DNA from: JBEVOS01 sp964563395
GTDB lineage: Bacteria; Pseudomonadota; Alphaproteobacteria; Caulobacterales; Aquidulcibacteraceae
Length of the DNA stretch: 64,000 nucleotides
Direction: 5' to 3'
Assembly (NCBI GenBank): GCA_964563395.1
Contig: CAZLWK010000002.1
Coordinates: 124,001-188,000, forward strand
The first letter of the stretch is position 1; the number at the start of each line of letters is the position of its first letter. The notes under the pieces were generated by a model. That model saw only the letters and a list, made by a program, of their open reading frames with translations, searched no databases and had not been told where the DNA came from. The translations under genes and the position numbers were made by a program. Positions 60,834 to 64,000 of the stretch are shown piece after piece.

Positions 60834-62201
60834 ATGTCCCGCGATCTGGAAGCCGCCCTCGCGCTCAACCGATTCGGCCTCGGCGCCCGGCCAAGGGAGA
60901 GAGCCGGCCTCACCGCCCCCAAGGCGTGGCTGACGGCCCAATTGCGATCGCCGCACGCCTTCGCCCTTCCCGCCCCGGAGGGGCTGCTTTCGGCGTCCGC
61001 CGCCGCCGAGGCGCTCGCCGCCTATCGCGAGACGCGGCGCGATAGGCGTGATGGCGCGCCGCGCGAGGCCAATCCGCGCATCGAACTCACCGAGGCCGCG
61101 TTCGCGGAAATGCAGGCGCGCACGCTTCACGCACTCACCACGCCGCATGGCTTCGCCGAGCGGCTGGTCTGGTTCTGGTCGAACCATTTCACCATCGCCG
61201 CCACCAAGCTGACGACGATCCCCTTCGTCGGCGTGCATGAACGCGAAGCGATCCGCCCGCGCATGAGCGGCCGCTTCGCCGACATGCTGGAGGCGGCGGT
61301 GCTGCATCAAGGGATGCTGCTCTATCTCGATCAGGCGCAATCGGTGGGGCCCGCTTCGCGCATCGGCGCGCGGCGCGAGGCCGGGCTCAATGAAAACCTC
61401 GCGCGCGAGGTCTTGGAATTGCACACGCTGGGCGCCGGCGCGGGCTACACGCAGAACGACGTCACCGAATTCGCCAAGGCGCTGACCGGGTGGACCATCG
61501 CCACGGAGCGCATCGCGCGTCTTGCGCCGCGCGCGCGGCCTGGCGCTGTGGTGTTCATCGAGGCGCTACACGAGCCGGGCGCGCGCACGCTTTTGGGCAA
61601 AAGCTATCCCGATACGGGCGCGGACCAGGCGCGCGCGATGCTGGCCGATCTCGCCGCGCATCCCGCGACGGCGCGACGCTGCGCGGAAAAGCTGGCGCGC
61701 CACTTCATCGCCGACGATCCGCCGGCGGCGGCGGTCGCGCATCTGGAGCGCGCGTTCACGCGCGGCGACGGCGCGCTTCCCGCATTGCATGAAGCGCTGA
61801 TCGATGCGCCGGACATCTGGTCGCCGGGCTTGCGCAAATTCAAGACGCCGAACGAATTCATCGTCTCGTCGCTGCGGCTGGCGGGGCTTGAGCGGCTGGA
61901 GCCGCGCGCGCTCATCGCCGCTTACGATCTCCTGGGTCAGGCGCCGTTTCGCGCGCCGTCTCCCGAGGGCTGGCCCGACGACGCGGCCAGCTGGGCGGGG
62001 CCAGACGCGGTGATGAAACGGCTGGAATGGGCGCAAGCCTTCGCCCAGCGCATCGGCGCGCGCATCCGCCCTCAGGATCTGGCCGACGACGCGCTCGGCC
62101 CGCTTCTATCCGACGACACGCGCACGGCGATCGCGCGCGCCGAAAGCGCCGAGCAAGGCTTCACGCTCGCCCTGATGAGCCCGGAGTTTCAGCGCCGATG
62201 A
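60834..62201 (+). CDS. DUF1800-family protein
   Basis: A 455-residue protein with DUF1800 landmarks: LNRFGLGARP near the N-terminus, HALTTPHGFAERLVWFWSNHFTIA, NENLAREVLELHTLG, VTEFAKALTGWTI, and ATARRCAEKLARHFIADDPP. These proteins are exported or cytoplasmic in pairs with DUF1501 proteins and their activity is unknown. Translation starts at ATG 60834, or GTG one codon before, behind GGAGG/AAGGGG. It overlaps the DUF1501 gene by 4 bp. Confidence 0.9.
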   Translation: MSRDLEAALALNRFGLGARPRERAGLTAPKAWLTAQLRSPHAFALPAPEGLLSASAAAEALAAYRETRRDRRDGAPREANPRIELTEAAFAEMQARTLHALTTPHGFAERLVWFWSNHFTIAATKLTTIPFVGVHEREAIRPRMSGRFADMLEAAVLHQGMLLYLDQAQSVGPASRIGARREAGLNENLAREVLELHTLGAGAGYTQNDVTEFAKALTGWTIATERIARLAPRARPGAVVFIEALHEPGARTLLGKSYPDTGADQARAMLADLAAHPATARRCAEKLARHFIADDPPAAAVAHLERAFTRGDGALPALHEALIDAPDIWSPGLRKFKTPNEFIVSSLRLAGLERLEPRALIAAYDLLGQAPFRAPSPEGWPDDAASWAGPDAVMKRLEWAQAFAQRIGARIRPQDLADDALGPLLSDDTRTAIARAESAEQGFTLALMSPEFQRR

Positions 62202-63373
62202 CGAGAATCGACCGACGTTTTCTTCTGGGCGCGGGCGCGGCCGCTCTTGCAGCGGCGCATGCGCGCTTCGCCTTCGCGCAAGGCGTGGGCGACAAGAAAC
62301 TCGTCGTGATCATTCTTCGCGGCGCCATGGACGGCCTGTCCGCCTGCGCGCCACGCGAGGACGGCGCCTATCGCGGCGCGCGCGGGCGCCTGGCCCTGAC
62401 GCGGGGCCTTGCGCTCAGCGACGGCTTTTCGCTGCATCCGGCGTTCGCTTTTCTGCATGAGAGCTGGCGCGCGGGTGAGCTCGCGCTGCTTCACGCCTGC
62501 GCCACGCCGGCGCGTACGCGCTCGCATTTCGACGCGCAGGACGTGCTCGAAAGCGGCGGGGCGGCGGTGTTCGCGGTGTCCGACGGCTGGCTCAATCGCG
62601 CGCTGGCGGCGACGCCGGGCGGCGAGGGCGTGGCGCTCGCCTCGACGCTGCCGCTGATCCTGCGCGGTTCGGCGCCGGCGAGCTCATGGTCGCCCTCCTT
62701 CGCGCCCGCCGCGCAGGACGACACGCTCGCGCGCCTCGCCGATCTTTATGCGCGCGACGCTCTGCTCGGCCCCGCCCTGGCGCAGGCGAGCGCGACGAAC
62801 GCCATCGCCGCGGGAATGGACGGCGCCAATAGACGCGGCGCGCGCGTGGGGCCGGCCTCCTATGCGCCGATGGCCGAAGCGGCCGCGCGCCTGATCAACG
62901 CCCCGGAGGGCCCCAACGCGGCGGTGCTGTCCTTTGACGGCTGGGACACGCACGCCAATCAGGGCGCCGAACAGGGTCAGCTCGCGGCGCGCTTCGAAGG
63001 CTTGGACGCCGCGCTGCGCGCATTGAAAAGCGGACTTGGCGCGCACTGGCGCAATAGCGTGGTTCTGGTCGTCACCGAGTTCGGCCGCACGGTGGCGGCC
63101 AATGGCACGGGGGGAACCGATCATGGCGCAGGCGCGCTCGCCATGGCGCTGGGCGGGGCGGTGCGCGGCGGGCGTATGCTGGGCGCGTGGCCGGGCCTTG
63201 CGCGCGGCGCGCTCTATGAGGGGCGCGATCTGGCGCCCGTCAACGATGTGCGCGCGCTCTTCGCGAGCGTTCTCTCCCAACATTGGGCGCTCGATGGCGC
63301 CACCTTGCGCACGCGCGTTTTTCCCGACGCGCGCGGGCTGGTCGACTTCGACAGTCTGATCCGCGCGGCTTAG
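62198..63373 (+). CDS. DUF1501-family protein with twin-arginine signal
   Basis: A 391-residue protein. N-terminal RRFLLGAGAAALAAAHARFAFAQ is a Tat-like signal, so it is likely exported folded. The body is alkaline-phosphatase/sulfatase-like: LVVIILRGAMDGLSACAP, HACATPARTRSHFDAQDVLESG, VLSFDGWDTHANQG, and VLVVTEFGRTVAANGTGGTDHGAGALAMALGG. The metal-site Asp and His residues expected for the superfamily are present but the substrate is unknown. Forms a two-gene unit with DUF1800. Confidence 0.9.
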   Translation: MTRIDRRFLLGAGAAALAAAHARFAFAQGVGDKKLVVIILRGAMDGLSACAPREDGAYRGARGRLALTRGLALSDGFSLHPAFAFLHESWRAGELALLHACATPARTRSHFDAQDVLESGGAAVFAVSDGWLNRALAATPGGEGVALASTLPLILRGSAPASSWSPSFAPAAQDDTLARLADLYARDALLGPALAQASATNAIAAGMDGANRRGARVGPASYAPMAEAAARLINAPEGPNAAVLSFDGWDTHANQGAEQGQLAARFEGLDAALRALKSGLGAHWRNSVVLVVTEFGRTVAANGTGGTDHGAGALAMALGGAVRGGRMLGAWPGLARGALYEGRDLAPVNDVRALFASVLSQHWALDGATLRTRVFPDARGLVDFDSLIRAA

Positions 63374-64000
63374 GCGGCTTCGGAATCGTGCTCGGCGACG
63401 AAATGGCCCGGCGCGGCCTCCAGCCAGCGCGGGCGATATTGCACGGCGTCCGGATCATCGATCAGACGCGATTTGAGGAAGCGCAACGAAGCGCGACTGT
63501 CGAGCGGGCTCGGCAGATCGCCGACGAGGCGCACTTTGGGCCGATTGCGCGCGGCGGCCGGATCGGGCGTCGGCGCCGCCGCCAGCAAGGCCTTGGTGTA
63601 GGGATGGCGCGGCGCGGAGAGGATTTGCGCGGCGGGCCCGTATTCCACGGCGCGTCCCAGATAGAGCACGAGCACGTTGTGGCTGATCTCGCGCACCACG
63701 GCGAGGTCGTGGCTGATGAACAGCATGCCCATCCGGAATTCGTTCTGCAGATCGACCAAGAGCTTCACGATCTGCGCCTGAATCGACACGTCGAGCGCGG
63801 AGACGGCTTCATCGCAGACGACGAGCTTCGGCTTCATGATCATCGCGCGGGCGATGCCGACGCGCTGATTTTGGCCGCCGGACAATTCGTGCGGATAGCG
63901 ATTGATGAATCCCGGATCGAGGCCGACCTGCGCCATCATCGCGCGCACGCGCTCCTCGCGCGCGCTGGGGCCAAGCTCAGGCGCGAAACTGAGCAGCGGT
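63370..64000 (-). CDS. Oligopeptide/dipeptide ABC transporter ATP-binding protein, 5' end cut by window edge
   Basis: The 3' part of an OppF/DppF-type ATPase. The ABC signature LSGGQNQRVGIARAMIMKPKLVVCDEAVSALDVS (signature and Walker B) and the H-loop ISHDLAVV are visible, then the C-terminal oligopeptide-transport domain (HPYTKALLAAAPTPDP). The reading frame stays open to the right edge (PLLSFAPELGPSAREERVRAMMAQ), so the Walker A lies outside. Ends 4 bp into the DUF1501 3' end. Other transporter subunits are not in the window. Confidence 0.9.
   Translation of the reverse strand, partial: PLLSFAPELGPSAREERVRAMMAQVGLDPGFINRYPHELSGGQNQRVGIARAMIMKPKLVVCDEAVSALDVSIQAQIVKLLVDLQNEFRMGMLFISHDLAVVREISHNVLVLYLGRAVEYGPAAQILSAPRHPYTKALLAAAPTPDPAAARNRPKVRLVGDLPSPLDSRASLRFLKSRLIDDPDAVQYRPRWLEAAPGHFVAEHDSEAA

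Noticed and set aside
1..64000. tRNA, rRNA, CRISPR array, prophage or complete insertion sequence
   Set aside because: No cloverleaf-like T-arm sequence, rRNA stretch, regularly spaced repeat or transposase was seen in reading through the window; a covariance-model scan would be decisive for small RNAs.

Overview
The window is GC-rich (about two-thirds GC by eye) and densely coded, with many 4-bp ATGA/GTGA start-stop overlaps. It reads as a piece of alphaproteobacterial chromosome, most likely Caulobacterales or Hyphomonadaceae-like. The evidence is a ChpT-type histidine phosphotransferase, CtrA-like TTAA-N7-TTAA boxes, the aroB-aroK / xerD neighbourhood, a split pntAA-pntAB-pntB transhydrogenase with a COX4-like head gene, a large TonB-dependent receptor and a DUF1800-DUF1501 pair. 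I saw no rRNA, tRNA, CRISPR array, prophage or complete insertion sequence. Genus-level naming would be guesswork.

Layout. 1-8 kb: the end of galK and galT, a GST plus acyl-CoA dehydrogenase pair, a ligase-associated exonuclease plus ATP-dependent DNA ligase, a CurA-like reductase and Dps. 8-17.5 kb: an APC permease, an epoxide-hydrolase-like enzyme, a small lipoprotein, YghU, a Kef-type antiporter, two tandem sulfotransferase-like paralogues and a nitronate monooxygenase. 17.6-20.6 kb: chpT followed by a CheA-like protein that has lost its phosphoacceptor His, a CheY-like receiver and a CheR-like protein. 20.6-27.6 kb: aroK-aroB-CorC on the minus strand, divergent from two uncharacterised genes and xerD. 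27.6-31.7 kb: the pnt operon, with a colicin-immunity-like membrane protein between pntAB and pntB. 31.8-41.9 kb: a polysaccharide polymerisation and export module (tyrosine autokinase, outer-membrane barrel, Wza-like protein, PPP phosphatase, polymerase, initiating sugar transferase) with no ordinary glycosyltransferases. 41.9-47.1 kb: a thioesterase, two convergent response regulators, an M23 peptidase and hldE. 47.2-49.9 kb: a TonB-dependent receptor whose ribosome binding site lies in a predicted hairpin, followed by a clear terminator. 50-64 kb: nadE, a GST, an FKBP lipoprotein, a double inverted-repeat element, argE, a Sel1 membrane protein, cysQ, a UDP-glucuronate epimerase-like gene, a host-attachment-family protein, a CsgG-SH3 protein, ilvA, DUF1800-DUF1501, and the end of an oligopeptide-type ABC ATPase.

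Best candidates for something undescribed: (1) the ChpT-linked cassette built around a pseudo-CheA, with a CtrA-like box in front of it; (2) the paired 77-bp and 76-bp hairpin elements at 53291-53460, whose arms co-vary; (3) the immunity-like membrane protein inside the pnt operon; (4) the hairpin over the receptor ribosome binding site. Identifications rest on motifs and family knowledge; no database search was possible.
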